This document shows positions 1 through 14,500 of a DNA stretch of 64,000 nt, piece by piece. The first letter of the stretch is position 1. Each line of letters begins with the position of its first letter. The notes beneath the pieces are model-generated. The model had not been told where the DNA came from. It did no database searches and saw nothing but the letters and a program-made list of their open reading frames with translations. The translations under genes and the position numbers were made by a program. The DNA comes from Rhizophlyctis rosea (Eukaryota > Chytridiomycota > Chytridiomycetes > Rhizophlyctidales > Rhizophlyctidaceae), in NCBI GenBank assembly GCA_027596075.1, contig JADGJC010000098.1:60500-124499 (forward strand), read 5' to 3'.

Positions 1-3000
1 ACTTGGCCGTAAAAGGCGCAGTAAAGAAATGGAAACACCCCACGACCTTACTTCCCATCCCCTTCTTCCCCTTCTCTCCATCCTTCCCAACCTCCGGATC
101 AGCCAGAAGATCCCTTCCTTCCTCCGCAGCTTTCCGTTTCAGACGCGCAATCGAGGCTTCAGTAACGGGTTTACGCGGCGCAAGCTTCATTAGACCCGTC
201 TTGGTTTCCGGAGGGTCCCAGGCGTAGGAAAGAGCAAGGAAGAGCTCGAATCCGAGATCGACGACGAGGATGAGGATGGCGGCGAGGGGAAGGGGGAGGG
301 GGATGACGATGTAGGCTAGGTTAGCGTATACTGTATCGTGTCAAGGATGGAGATGGAAGAAGGTTCCAAGGTCAGCCAGGGATTTCGTAAACAAACGACG
401 CAAGCGCCAATGCAAAACCACAACTCCGACTCACCTTCCGGCATAGTATGCGTAACAGTATACTGCACACTCTTCTTCAAATTCTGGAAAATCAACCTCC
501 CTTCCTCAATCCCCGCAACCGTACTCGCAAAGTTATCATCCACAAGAATCATCGCAGCAGCCTCCTTCGAAACATCACTTCCACTCTGGTTCATCGCAAT
601 CCCCAAATCAGCCTTCTTCAACGCCGGACTGTCATTCACTCCATCTCCCGTAACGCCAACAATATGCCCATGAGCCTGTGCGCGTTTCACGATTTGGAGT
701 TTATGTTTAGGAGAGGTGCGTGCGAAAATGATTTCTTCCTTCGAGAAGATGTTGTCCCAGTCGGCGTCGGAGAGGCGGTCGATCATCTCGCCGTGGATGA
801 CGATGGCGTTGCATTCGGATTCTTGGACTTGGTCGACGGAGACGCCCTTCTTTTGGGCTACCATCGATTTCGTATCTTGGAGCATAAGGTTGATCTTGCG
901 GCCGATGGCTTCGGCGGTGAGGGGGTGGTCGCCCGTTACCATCATGACCTAGGGAGTATTTACGTTTGAGTTTGTATGATAGACATCGGCAATGATGACA
1001 TCATAGAATCTTGAAACGGCTGGATACCTTGATTCCGGCCTCACGACAGTGACCAATAGCTTCACGCACACCGTGCTTGGGAGGATCTTCCAACGAAACC
1101 AAACCGTAGAACGTAAGATCGGTCTATATCAAAGCAACAAACGATCAATCACCCGCCTGAATCCAGCCTTCCTCCAAAGTACAAAATCCCAAAATCTCCA
1201 ACTCACCGTAGGATAATTCGCTGGATCCTTTACAAACTGGAAATCCTCCGGATACTTCTCCCTCGGCATCGCAAGCGCGGCAAAAGCCAATACACGATGC
1301 CCTTTACTAGCCATAAAAGTGTACATGGCCTCAAACTGCTTCTTATGCTCCTCTGTCAACGGAATCGCTTTCCCAGACGCCCCATCAAAGAACGTCCCGC
1401 AAAGCCTCAATACCCGCTCAGGCGCTCCCTTGAGGTACAGCATCAAGTCGCCGGCGTCGTGTTTCTTCTTATGGATCGTCATGGCCCACTTGTTGTCGCT
1501 GTTGAACGGGATTTCGAGGACTTTGGGGTACTTGTCGTGGATGCCGTCAAAGTCGGTCAATTTGAGCGCGGCGTTGCGGAGGAGACCCGCTTCGGTGGCG
1601 TCACCGAGGACGGGACGTTCTTGGATGGGACCGTCGTTCGTTTCGAAGCGGGCGCGGGAGCAGAGGGCGGACATGTAGACGATTTCGGCGGGGCCCGGTT
1701 TGTCCATGTCGAGGGGTTGCGCTTCTTGGCCGGTGGTTTCCGAGGATGCACCTTGGGTGTAGTAGAGGTGGCCGCCGCCCCAGATGTAGGTTACGGTCAT
1801 TTGGTTCCGAGTCAGGGTGCCGGTTTTGTCGGTGGCGAGGAGGGTGATGGCGCCGAGGGTTTCGACACCTTGGAGGTCTTTGACGAGGACGTTGCGGGTG
1901 GCCATGCGCTTGGCGGCGACGGTCAAGAGGACCGTCACGGTGGCAGGGAGACCTTCAGGACAGAAACTGACGAACGTTCCTGATTTTGAAAGCCTGTCAG
2001 TCCCATTCCCCAGCAACAGTCTATACTAAGGAAACGAAGCAACAACACCCACCAATAGCAAAGTTCAACGCAGTTCCGAACTTCAGCCCCTTAGCCGTCA
2101 TGGCAACAATGAAGAAGATAATCGCAACAAGCGCTGCAATCGCCGCAATGATCTTGACGAACCGCTCAATTTCCTGTGAAAGCGGAGAGTCTCGCCTCTG
2201 TTCGCTGGCAGTCAGGGACGCAATTTGACCAATGACGGTATGGTCTCCCGTGCGGACGACGACACCGTAACCTTCACCTGCACAGCACAACCAACGAAAA
2301 ATGTCAGCCGGTTGCGTCATTGACACCGCCTTTGCTCTCCCTGATCTTCCCCCATACTAACCATTAACAGCCAAAGTCCCGTTGAAAACCAAGTTCGTCG
2401 CCTCCAACGGATTCACATGGTGATTCCTCCCAGTCCTCTCCTGAGGATCACTCTCACCCGTCAAAGACGAGTTGTCGACCTTCAACTCGTTGGCCCAGAA
2501 GATACGAAGATCAGCGGGGACCTTGTCACCGCTGCGGACGTAGACAACGTCACCGAGGACGAGATCGAGGGCGGAGATTTGGGCGGATTTGCCTTCGCGG
2601 ACGGCGTAACATTTTGCGGGGATTAGGTTCTGTGGGTTTGGAGGGGAAGTGAGTAGGTATGGGGTACTTGAGATAGCACTGCGTGTTGAGTCTACGTACC
2701 AAGAAGGATTCCAGAATGGCTTGACTCTTTTGGACTTGAATGAACTCGATCAAAGCGTTCAAGAAACCGACGGCGATCAAGATGGCTCCGATATAGGTCT
2801 GATGAACAAAGGAAAATAATCTCAGAAACGTTTCTCCCACAAACGATAACAGCCAACCCCCCAAAACGCAAAACCACAACCCCATCCCCCCGCGCCAAGC
2901 ACCCAAACTCACATTCGACTTATTATTCTCATAATCAATCCCCAACAAAATATACGCCGCAACACCAGAAAGCAACAACATGACGTTGAACAGACCCGCC

Positions 3001-4002
3001 AAATGGTGCAAGAACTGCACGACGGGGTGACGCTTCTTAGGTGGGCTGAGCTGATTAGGGCCGTTGTCCTGTAACCGTTTGGCAGCCTCGGCTTCCGTGA
3101 GACCGGCTGAGGCGGCGGGTTTGGTGATGTCGTATTTGGTGCCCATTTTTTGTTGGAGTTCTTCGTCGGAGAGGAGGTGTTCGCTCTGTTGGTGGGGCAG
3201 GGGAGATGTGTGAGTTTATAGGGATTTGTATGAAATGAGTGACCGAGGACGTTCGCCCTCTCTCATTCTGTCCTCCATTCTGTCTTCAACCTGTTCGTCC
3301 TTCCCTCCGATCCCACAGCATTTCCGCACCATCCTGCATCCATTGTACGCCTTTCCTCAAAGACAGAGCTTCCATCCCACAACGGACATGACTCCTTCAA
3401 TAGACCCTTCTTATCTTATCATTTCCACTCTTCCGGTCAAGGAATTCATGCCGCCCGATTCGAAGATGAGCCATCCACCAACACCTCACGCATATCCCCG
3501 TATTTATCCGATAGACCCCTCGTTTCTCACAAATCACAAGAAAAATACTCACAATATCCAACTTCTTCTCACCCTCCCCACCCTTCGGCTTCCCCAAAGC
3601 CGGCGCCGTAGTGGACTGCCTATCCGCCGCATTCGCAGCCTGCTTCGCCGCCGCATCATGTCCATTGGCCGTCGGTGCAGCAGCCGGAGTGGGTTCAGGC
3701 TTCTTCGGCTCAGCAAACGCAATGCCCCCCGTTGCGGGTGTTGGTTTTGGTTCTGCGAAGGCGACGGAGGGTTGTGATGTTGTTGCCTGGGTTACGGAGG
3801 GAGGAACGGTGGTGGAGGAATGGGTTGTTGTAGGGGCTGCGGGTTCTGCAGGAGGTTGTTCTGAAGAGGGTGCAGGTTGGGGTGGTGCTGCGGGTTGTGC
3901 TTCCGCGGAGGGTGCTTCTGCGGGATGTGTTTCTGCGGTGGGAAGTCTTTCCGCGGATCCCGAGGAGGGAGGGTTCGGATCGGGGGCTCCGTTGCCGTCC
4001 AT
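1..4002 (-). CDS. P-type ATPase, Na+/K+ (type IIC) alpha-subunit-like, C-terminus off the window
   Basis: Ion-pumping P-type ATPase of the plasma membrane, closest in motifs to animal Na+/K+-ATPase alpha subunits. Nine exons fit one reading frame with GT-AG introns: 4002-3553, 3185-2913, 2798-2700, 2629-2362, 2277-2053, 1979-1207, 1123-1028, 948-435 and 315 to the window edge. Visible motifs: the actuator TGES, the PEGL motif of M4, phosphorylation site DKTGTLT, KGAPE of the nucleotide-binding domain, TGDHPLTA and the hinge TGDGVNDSPALKKADLGIAM. Exon 9 carries an M5-M6-like hydrophobic run followed by a charged loop; the remaining membrane segments lie beyond base 1. The first exon encodes about 150 residues rich in Pro, Ala, Thr and Ser, a disordered N-terminal extension longer than that of animal enzymes. 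The start at 4002 is the first ATG of that exon. Such pumps occur in basal fungi. Family call is firm; transported ion is inferred. Confidence 0.93.
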
Positions 4003-7000
4003 TTGTGTGGATGTGAGTATGTAGGGGGTACGATCTTCTGCATAAGAAATCGTGGTTAGTATTATTCGACCGCGTTGTTTTCGCGTTGCAAACTTCCTCA
4101 TATGAACCCTTGATCAATTGCCGGGGTGCTAACAGCCCAAGTATCGCTTTCCCGAACTCTCGCAATCCTCCTCCCAATTGAGCTCCTTGATTTTCACACG
4201 CTCTGTAGATATCTCACCACCTCCACCAGCACCCTGCTCCTTCCCAAAACCTCAACATGCCTTTCCGACGCCTTCCGTTCGCCTTCTAAGTTAACTTGCC
4301 ACAGTTCGCACGCTCAATTGGACTGAATACTCAACCCCTCCTCTCACTCAGCGCAATCCATGAGAAAAACACCCTTCCAACTTCCACAACCTGCTTTCGC
4401 CACAACCATCAATGCCACTCTTCTCGGCCATCCCATACCTCATCCGTCCACCATCCGCCCGTGCACTGAAGCTTGCACTTATCAAATCGTCCCCTCATCA
4501 CCCGCCGATTCATAACGAAGATATTCCCACAAAACCCGCCACGTCAAACTCACCTACACACTACGATGGGCAGCGGCGTCCTATCAATGAATGATCAAGG
4601 GCTACTGTGTGAGCTTGCGTCTGGAGGGTTTGAATACGAATAATGTGTATGTGTGTGGGGTCGCTTAATTGGATGGGATCCCTGTGATGATTTCAAATAC
4701 AAGTAGCGTGAGAAAGGGTGCTAAGAACTCCTACTCCACCAAATTTACATCATTAAAGCAATACCAGCTCCGCATCCTCAGCAACCCCCAACCCACCCAT
4801 CCCCCCACGACCCAATACAAGTATCGTGAGAAAGGGTGCTAAAAACTCTCATTCCATCAACGTTTGAATTACAAGAAGCAACACCAACTCCTCACCCACC
4901 CTTACCAACCCTTACCAACCCGCAACACCATATCCACTGCTTCGCGGCGCGGAACTTGTTTCCAATGCTTCGCGGCGCGGAACCCATAAGCACTGCGTTC
5001 CCATGACCACCCGCTTCGCGGCGCGGAACCCATAAGCACTGCTTCCCCATATCCACCGCTTCGCGGCGCGACACGCAACCGAACTCCATCCAAACTCCTA
5101 GTCCACCACCCACTACTCACCCTCTCAGAGCTTGGGTTCTATATTCTATGACGTCTGTGTTGTGTGCCGATGACCATAAGAACGCGTGTGTGTACGGGAC
5201 TCAGGGTAATCTTCCGGTGACTAACTAGCACTGAACGACAGGGGTGTGTGAGCAAGCAATCTACGACCTAGAGATGTCAAAGCACTCCCCAGGTGTGAGT
5301 GTGAGATTACGGTGATGGTGAATGTCGACAAGATGATAGCAGTGATGAGAAGATGGGCGGGGTTGCAAGGGGACGCGACGGGGTTTTGTTCCCAGGCAGC
5401 AGGCTTTTTCCCACGGACTTTGTGTGTTGTGAGTGGTGCGGTCAACTCTCTTGATGTGGCTGGTTCGATTGGATCGTGGGTCTGGGGCCTGAATTTTGAG
5501 GGGGCTGCTTCCAATCAGCGGCCAATCCTATCATGTATTGCTTGCTCAGCCAAATTGCCAAGTGTGGTGTGTGTGCAACACTGCCTTATTGCTGTGTGAA
5601 TGGGAGAATGCAAGCAGGCAAGGGCCCTTTAGATATTGATTGATGATCGAGGTAGGGGTCAGTGAATAGGGGAGGGTTTGCCTTGGCCTATTGTTGTATT
5701 TTCAATACGTTGTAACTGGGATCATGGCAATGGGGTTTATGCTCATCTGAAGTGTCTCAGACTGGCTGCCACATTACATCAGTCGACCGCCATGGATGAT
5801 GGATGATGGCAGCATTGGACGGTGCACCGTGTCCAACTGCTCAACTTGCTCACGGGCTCCGAAGCGGTGGGCACCGTTGCTTGCATTCCGTCTTCCAAGG
5901 CCATTTGTTTGCCATGCCAATGCTGATCCTGGTGGTCCCCGCCATCGATTCTTGACTGCAATCGTAATGCGCTGTAATGGACTTTTCCAAATGCCTATGG
6001 GCATCATATCGTAGCAATTCTCACTGGCCATGACCCCCACCTCTTATGAAGACGCGCTTTAGGCATCTGGGATCATTCATGATTGTTCTCACATGTATTC
6101 CAGCATTCCATAATGACATTTTTTTTACGCGCCGCATGATTGAGTGAGAATATTCGAACATTCTATCTTTCGACAGGCTTCCATGAAGAAGCCTCACAAG
6201 CCCTCAATCGGAAGGTCCGCCGTTTCCGCCCCACGACGCCACACCCAGCCAGAGACCTTCCTGCTTGCATGCGTCGACGCGTCTTTATTGCCACCCTCTC
6301 ATTGGATTGGTCGACATGGAAGATGGAAGATGGAAGATAACAACTCTGCCTTGGCGGTGTGGTGATGATCGTATCGTCGTGCAACGTAATACAATGTATC
6401 ACATTTGAATAAATGCCGCAACTGAGACTGACTTGGCGGCCCATATCCGGTTAAATGAGTTAAATCATCGGAGGGTGCTCCTGAGTCTGGATCCTGTGTG
6501 TTCGTTGGTATCACCCACCCCACGACCGATGATGACGTGAGTATCACGTATGGAAAATGGTGGGAACGCGTCTACTCAGCCACAACCACTCGACGAAACA
6601 CCCATCTCAAGGACCCTTGGACCCTTCGCCCCTTTCCTGTCCCACCGTTCGCCAACTTGTTTCTGTCATTCTTCAACAAGCATGCATTCCCATTCTTGTC
6701 GGGGGAAGGAAAGGGAAACAAACAAACAGCTTTGAGAAGGTGAGCATAATTGGAAAATGAGGGCGGTAATTCTCTTTCACAATGCATTGACCAAAAATGC
6801 TACAGTTTCTGCAACCCCTTCTGTTTCACAACCTGCATGAAAACATCCTGAGCTCCCTGCTATGAAAGATCAAAAATCTCTTGACCTTTGCGTTTGATCT
6901 GATACTCTTTCAGCTGACAGCATTGAGAATTCCCAGACGTGAAGTGATAACTTCCGCAATTGCTGTATGTATACAGCATCTGCATCAGATCAACTGATCT

Positions 7001-7880
7001 CCCTCAACAAGTGGACACACTTTCATTTATCTGGAACTGGATTCAATCCTCAATCACCCACACAGCTGCAATGCTTCAGGACTTCTTCAATACAACAAAG
7101 TCCATTTCGGATGAACGACTTGATCGTCCAAAAAGATCACACAGCCATGCGTATCCAATAAATCCCGGCGTTTCTTTTGATACCATCTTGATAACCCAGA
7201 GACAGCAAGTACTCTAAACATATTAGATGGGATGATGCTGATTGTGCTCTCAAGCACAATCAAGTTGGATACCCGCACTCCTATCGCATGCACCTCACAC
7301 TATGCATGACAATCTATGATCCGTAGATCCCGCTGACTTTTTGGGACATATAGTCATTAAAAGAAACCCCAACAGCGATCCATCCGACGGCCTAGCACTA
7401 TCTATCAGGTGTGTATGGACAGATAATGTGAAGCTCCTCAATCGCTCCCTTGATGGTAAGGAGAAAGATGAACAATGGTTAGACTTTACTACAAGTGACT
7501 TTACCACAAAGAGCTGGTCATGCAGTCCTTTGAACAAACATTTATCGTCCATTCTCCATTGGTCATGGTAATATGTTCATTAAGAGCATTTGCTGAACTC
7601 AGAATGATCCAAAGAACCGCGAATGCAGCATAGGATGTATGCCTTGACTTTTTTTTGATCCGTCGAAGCACACAAGGTTTTGGATCAACATTAAAAAGTT
7701 CAAAAACCTTAAGCATTAAGTCTCAGTGACCCCCAATTGAATACAGTCACCTGCTCCTCTCAACCCCACCTGCTTGTAAACTCAAAAGTACTATATGAAA
7801 CATCATGAACCCAAGCAGTTCTTGAGTAAGCAACGCCAGTCAAAGAATATTAATTCCCTCACAACATACAGTTACCCTTT
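4003..7880. other. Gene-poor intergenic DNA
   Basis: I see no credible coding region. Open frames here are short, lack conserved motifs and overlap one another. Between about 4.7 and 4.87 kb a phrase containing CAAGTA(G/T)CGTGAGAAAGGGTGCTAA occurs twice. The only other structure is the GC-rich repeat cluster listed separately at 4.94-5.07 kb. Confidence 0.6.
4937..5073. repeat. Four copies of a GC-rich CTTCGCGGCGCGGAAC-type motif
   Basis: The motif GCTTCGCGGCGCG occurs four times, beginning near 4938, 4966, 5012 and 5058. Two copies share the extended flank GGAACCCATAAGCACTGC. The unit contains a short self-complementary core (CGCGGCGCG) and stands out in an otherwise moderate-GC region. It resembles the small GC-rich palindromic elements that spread in fungal genomes; a similar hairpin family lies in the Rpp1 intron at 20.57-20.78 kb. 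Confidence 0.75.
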
Positions 7881-10800
7881 TTGCTGTCAGTGCTTCAGGC
7901 CTCCCTCCGTTCCGGTGTGCAATGTCCCCAAATGCCCTCCTTTTGGCGTCCCCAACAATGCGGCGCGGGATGAATGATGTCAGCTCCAACAACTGTTGTA
8001 TACCATCTCGCATCGGCAAAAACATGAAGTGGCAACCTTCTTTGAGAGTGTCCACAGCGCCAGACTCGACAATGCCATTGGCCTTTGACGAAGAACATCG
8101 TCACCCCACAATTGAATTCCTTTTCGCCGAACATCCCATTGCTTCCGACCGCAAATACGAAACGCGTGATTCGGAGCATGCATCCTTGCCCGGATCCGTT
8201 CGCTGTCAAGTATGCAACGACCCCTTGCCAAGGTTCGCAAGGTCAACATTCAAAGTACTACCCAGTCCAGGGCTGTTAGTACCCATCGGTTGCTTGAACA
8301 AAAATGAATCCTCCTCGCATACCCATAGAATGAGTATCCACTTGGATTGATCCCAAAGTATCATCGCCGAAGGCACCAGGACATGGCGGGATGACATGGC
8401 CCGAGATTCGCTAGTCGTCACTGGCTGTGAGTGAGCCATTGCAATACAGCCTTGGCGGTGTGACGACAGGGAGTGTGATTGGATGGATCAGTTGCATAGC
8501 TACAAACTGGGAACAGAGCAGGTCAATACTGGTAATGAAATGATAGAAGGGAGGGCAGTAATGTCAGCACCTAAGCAGCCGCCCATTCTCTTCCTTCCTT
8601 GTGAGGCTCCGAGGAAGAATTTGGGGGATTGAATTTTCACCTCTTCTTTTTCATGGTCAAGTTTGCGAATGAATCTGAAGAATGCAAGTGGGAAAACGAA
8701 AACCTCATTGACATAACTGAAACCTTCCAAGATCCTACATCTGAACGATGGCTGTAGCAGGACCTTTGAAATAGTAAGTTGGCAATTGCCCGCATCCAGC
8801 GCACCAACTTGAACCAACTTGTAGTATCATATACATGGGATGTAACATCTCTGATTGTACATCAAAGATCATTGCTTAGACGCGGACACCTCCGCTTGGA
8901 CTGCCGGTGCAATTTGATGCACATCAAGTTCTGCATGAATTCTCGGGATCGGTAAAGGCAAGTTTATCTTTTTGTGACATAGCCACACAACAAAAAATGG
9001 ATGGCATTGGTCTGTCACCGGCGTTTAGGCAAACAGGATACATGATATCAACTCGCTTCCGTGACCTTAAAATCGATGAATCGCAGTTGATCGCATATTA
9101 CTATAGAAAAGCGTCGTCCGTGGATAGAAGTTCAGTTCCCGCATTGTTGCATCCACATCCATTGCACTCCATTGAAACCGGAATTATACAATTACGTGAT
9201 GCGGTCAGCATGTACCCATCATCTCATTTTCCAGCGATCGCCATGGTCTCTAGGAAGTCTTTCACTTCTTACTTCCGCTATTGTGGCCACACTTGTACCG
9301 GTGGGATCCGCCCACAGACCAAGAATTTCGCAAGATATAAGTCTCAGCTTCTCCCCAACAGAGCCAAGCAGACGGATCACGCCAACATTAACAACGATCA
9401 AGCGTCTCAAAACAACAGGTCGCAGCGGCCGCCCCCAAGAAAAAGTAAATTGCTCTCGATGAACCCCTTTCAATGAGCAAGACTTGGAAAGTCCACCTGG
9501 CGTATCGTGAACTCGTGAAGTTTTTGAGCAGAGCAGAACCAGATCAACGGAATCATCACTTCGTCATGCCAAACGGTTACCCTCTGTTACCTTTACTACC
9601 TTTCAATCATCCAACTCTTTCAAGCGTCCCTACCTCCCCACCGGAGATTTGTAAAGTCTCGCACCCGGTTGGAATCCCGTTCAAACGCCACGCTCGAACA
9701 ATCAATGTACCAGTGTATCGAAAAGTTTGAACAACCTTCATATTAGGGTCTCCATAGCGCCAACACAACCATCACCGATGGCATTGGCGAAGTAAGTGAA
9801 ATACGTCCTCACCGCGCACCCGAATCCCTTTTTGCCAAAGGTCTTAATCCATCCCGACCCTTTTGAAGCCTCCATGAACGTCAATCGGATACCGCTTCCT
9901 TTCCCTTGATCTCTCCAATGCAACGTCACGTTGCCAAGACTCCTAGTGTCGGGGATTAAAGTATTTTCAAATGTTGAACAAAGATGAACGGCAGCCCTGC
10001 TCGGACTTGATTTACCAACCCGACAAGTATCTCCAACGTTTGTTCAGACGCCAATTGTTGTTCGTTGATCCCCAGAAGCGCATCCTCAGCTCCCGCAGCT
10101 AGACGGGATGTGATCAAGATTGATCAACCACTGGACGGGGCATAGCGTCCATGTGGAGGAGAATAGAGAGTATTAAAGTATGATTGGGGAGCACGTCCGT
10201 GGGCAATTGAACTAATTGAATGGCGTGACGCACCAGACTGGTGGGAGCGCCTCAAACTGCAGTCTGTCACCTTCTTTCCTTGTGACGCCTCAAGGAAGAA
10301 ATTCGGATGATGCAAAAGATATCCTTTTTACGTGCTCATCACCCTGAGCGGTGGTCACAACAGCCTTAGTAAGTTCACAGCATTTATCCAACCCCACAAC
10401 CGCACGATCATGGACTTCAAAATGATCGGATTCCTCAGCCAACTTTTATAGCAATGCACACGAAGTCGGCCAAAGTGACCTCGGTTTGGTGCACATCAAT
10501 TTCTGCATCAACCTCTCGAGTTCAACCGCAGGGGAGTGAATTTTCGTTTTGTGACAGATCTCCACAACGAAAACGAACGGCGACAATCATGGTGGACCCT
10601 ATCATCGATTTGCCTCCCGCGTGCGGGCAGACAGTTCGCAGTATTCGAATAAGGCTGACGGGCTCAATGAGTGTGAGATACAAGAATGACCATCGTTTTT
10701 CAAGGCATCAAAAAGTCAACCGGATCGTGCGCTTGATCATTGAGCTCGCGTTGGGTTGGGAGTCATTCTTCAACGCCTTCAATCACCGCAGGATCATCAA

Positions 10801-13800
10801 CTATGTATGGCCGACATCCCTTTTTGCAACGGATACAGAGCAGACCGAAAACCCAAAAATCCGCATTAAGAAGCTTGTTGCAGCGGTCCCCGTCCATGTT
10901 CATCTCACTCATCTCCTCCCATCTGCTGTCGTTATACCAAGTATGCCATGCAGTTCCAATAAGGCACAAAGTCTGCATGACCCATCATGACACCGAAGAG
11001 TTTTGCAGGGAACAGCACCGATCAAAGAATCAATTGAGTCACAGCTTGATCAGGATAAAAGACGTCCCCCTTTTCCCTATGAATCAATGTGTCCGGACAT
11101 CCCACTAAACACATCCAGTGATTATCAACTTCACTCGCTCCCGTCAATGTGTTGCTGAATCGTAAGAACAATAACATCCAAACTTTTTGCACGTCCTGTC
11201 GGTTCACCAAAGTTGTGAACGACAACCCCCGCTTTGAGTGAGCATCGTTATGAGTATCAGATTCTCTGCCAATCTGGAGCGATGTTACTGACCTTCAAGC
11301 ATGAACATCACAATCGAAGATGCCTTCAATCTCCATTTGTCATGGAACATTTGTAATATCGGCGTTCTTTTTCGCTCACTAAAGGCTTGGTAATGCGAGA
11401 AAACAAAGGTTAGAAGGAATTACACTTAAAATGAACCCCAATGAGGACATATTCTCAATAGCGGCGTGTCGGCAGATGTCTTCGTGTGAACTTGGCGAGT
11501 CGCAGGTCTACATCCAGACATTGGTCCCCAGGGCCCCTCTCTGCAACAACTTGCGCCGTACTGATCACTCATACAACCTGCAGAATCAGTATGTTGTAAC
11601 CCACGTCAAACGAGGCTGTCCTTTTTGAAATGAATATAGCACACCTTCCTAGTTAGTCAGCACAATGACAGTAATGACTACAATCGGAGAAGCCCGAATG
11701 CTATCTTGTCAGCATACCGCCAACATATCCCTTAGACATTTCTTTTGTTGTTCAATGACCATCAAAATTCATGGCCATCGGTTGAGCATTGCACCAAGCC
11801 TTCAGCATGAGAGGTCCGGGTCTGCAGCCACTGGTCCAATATGTAAACCCCAGGTTGAGCTTTTGGACATGTCGATAGATCACGGAGCCCCCACCCCCCT
11901 GGGGAAGAAACTGAAGGATGACACCTCCCAGGCAACAAAAGAGATAAGCATCAACTTCTTTTTTGACAGTTCGTAGCAGGCCCGACGGACGATGTCAAGA
12001 AGCTCAAGACCCTCAGGTCACATTCGTCAATATCACACTAACCTTAGTGGTCCTCGTCAAAATCACCCACAGCCTGAAGACTTGAAACGTCTACATGGCA
12101 CTTTGGCGAATCCAAGCGGTCTCGCCCGAGCAACACCGAACAAAGAACTTTTCGTTCATAATGTCAGCCACTCACCCTTCTTTGCTGTCAAACTCTGAGA
12201 TGTCTCCCGCTTTTCACAGAAAATTACACAACTCCATCCGCTCCCGTCAACATTCCTTTCAAAACGTCACGCACAATACTCACAATGCATATTAGCACCC
12301 TCCAAAGTCCTCCAACAAGCTCTGACTGTGTACCTTTTGCGCTTCCGTAAAAGATTGAATCGACAAACTTCTGTGCAGCAGTAACCATAGCGCCTTCATC
12401 ATCATAACTGGCAGTTGGCCACAAAATGTTGTTGTGATTCGATTAGATTCCGGCTTGCCGAGCATTCCGTCGCATCCGAAACCTATTGGAAGCACACCCA
12501 ACATCGGTGATCAATAACGTATCCTCATTTCGATCCGTTCCACTAGACCACCTTTTTTCTGACGCGTTGTGTGAGCGTGTAGAGCACTTTCAGACTAGGC
12601 TAGTGCCAATTTATCAAAAGACTCGGATGCACAACTGTGTTGAATGGAAGGGTATCTTGGGTTGATCGAATGTATCATCGCTAATGGCGTGTCCAGCATA
12701 TAGCGGGACTGGTACCGCGACGCACTCTTTAAAGTATTTTGCGGATGTCGATGCTTGCAAATGAGCCATGATTGACACTCGTCTTAGGCGAAGCATTGCT
12801 GTCGGACTTAAGAAACAGTTGCAAGATAGAACCATGAACGCGAGGGCAGCAGTAAAGGAGTGACGGCGAAAGGGATTGGTAGGCGTAAGAGTATTTGAGC
12901 GACAGGTTTGGTTCCTTCTTTCTTAGAGACCACGAGAACGGCCGAACGAGATAATGCATCCGATCCAGTTCTTTTCCTTTTACTGAACCCGACTGAGTCG
13001 TTAGGGCTGGGCAAAGTGCCCGAACGACAGTTTCGGATCCAAGTTAATCACAACTGTCCAACATACAAACTCTGTACAGGGCAAAACCAGGAAGTATTAT
13101 TGATCAGCGACTGCATTCGCTTTCATCCATCTCAAACAGAGCAACATCAATCGATGAATAGTATCTATCCCAAAACATGGCTACCCTTGTTTGTTGTCGA
13201 TCCCAGGCGTTCTGACCATCTCCATCAAGTCCATCTGCCAGCCTACTATTCCATCCCGTCAAAGTCCCGTTCCAACACCACAGGAGATGCATGATGTCAG
13301 TCAACGGCAAAACTTCGAACTACTTGAGGAGTGTCTACAGAGCCAACCCAGCTATTGCTAGTTGCAGGCGGTGAACCATGCTGCCACCACCCCTCAGTTC
13401 CATTTCTCTTGGCCGAACATCCGATTGCATTCCGATCCGTTTGAACAACATGTTCGACTAGGCTCGTGCCTATTTGTGGTCTGGCCAAAAACAATTCACT
13501 CTCAAGCTCTCCCAATTGATGATCACCGACTTGGGTTGATCCAAGGTACCATCTCTGACAGTGTCGCCAGGACATGATGGGACCGACATGGCATGTTACT
13601 CTCTTAGTTCGACCACATATGATTGATTACGAATGGGCAGTTGCAACAAATCCCCTGCGCTGGCCCGAAAGGGAGTCTCTGCAAGAGTCGTAGCGTCGGC
13701 CTCGGTACTACGAAATAGTTTGACCAGCTGCAAACGCTAAATAGCCACCATGTGCTGCGGCATCGATAGTCAGCGGCGTCGCCAGTCTTGGTTTTTTTTT

Positions 13801-14500
13801 TTTTTTCAATCTGGAACTTGTCCGTAATACTCATCAACGAGTCTCCCATACTCATTTCTCGGTGCTAGAGTTTCAGTACTTCTCAGCGCTTCCTTGTGGG
13901 TCCACATGCAGCACGATATTGTTCGCCTGATGGCACCACGAGTCGCGTACTTCTTCAAGAGACTTATCCAACATTGTAGAGCCGATCCGAGCTATGTTGT
14001 GGGAGCGCGGTGCGTCCACGTCAATTTCATCCAACTCCAGTGACTCTACCTAACCGCGAAAGGGGATCGTGCACCCATCTTTCTTCGAACAAAAGAAAAG
14101 CTCAGAAGTCCAACTCAGATATCACGGTGGGCGCGTCCGGCCCATAACAGCAAGAAACTTGGGACTTCATGCTGAACAGCCAAACAATGAAGAGTACAGA
14201 CAAAGCCGACACCGAGACAACTCCGGACGCCAAAACTCTTTGGAAGGTATACCATCCAACTACCAAACCATGTTTAGCGAAAGGGCAAACTGCCCCCAAC
14301 CAGTGGCCATTTCTACTTTGAAATTCATGGCCTCTTCCAAACTTCCTTCTTTGGTCGACATTGGATGGAATGCGAGGACATGTGCAGCCCATCGATTAAA
14401 TGGCGCGTGCTTCCCTCGGCAACCTTTGGATGTGAAGTTTCCCCTCCAGAATTCGGAGGTATAGCGCTTGATACAGTAGAGCACCAAGGCATGAGTAGCT
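7880..14500. repeat. Gene-free block of degenerate, diverged duplications
   Basis: No gene is recognisable. Several paragraphs recur in decayed form. The stretch at 7.96-8.41 kb (GATGTCAGCTCCAAC through CACCAGGACATGGCGGGATG) is matched in order by 13.29-13.60 kb (GATGTCAGTCAAC through GCCAGGACATGATGGGACC). The text around 8.90-8.98 kb (GCACATCAAGTTCTGCAT and TTTTTGTGACATAG) is echoed at 10.48-10.56 kb and, more weakly, at 14.0-14.1 kb. The motif CTTTCCTTGTGACGCCTCAAGGAAGAA at 10.27 kb resembles CTTCCTTGTGAGGCTCCGAGGAAGAA at 8.59 kb. This looks like an old tandem or segmental repeat family that has lost any coding content; no terminal repeats or transposase were seen. Confidence 0.5.

Noticed and set aside
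3226..3777. 183-codon plus-strand frame
   Set aside because: Antisense to exon 1 and intron 1 of the ATPase gene; low-complexity shadow.
8907..9476. 189-codon open frame
   Set aside because: No motif, ordinary composition, part of a degenerate repeat block; weakly matched non-coding copies lie at 10.5 and 14.0 kb.
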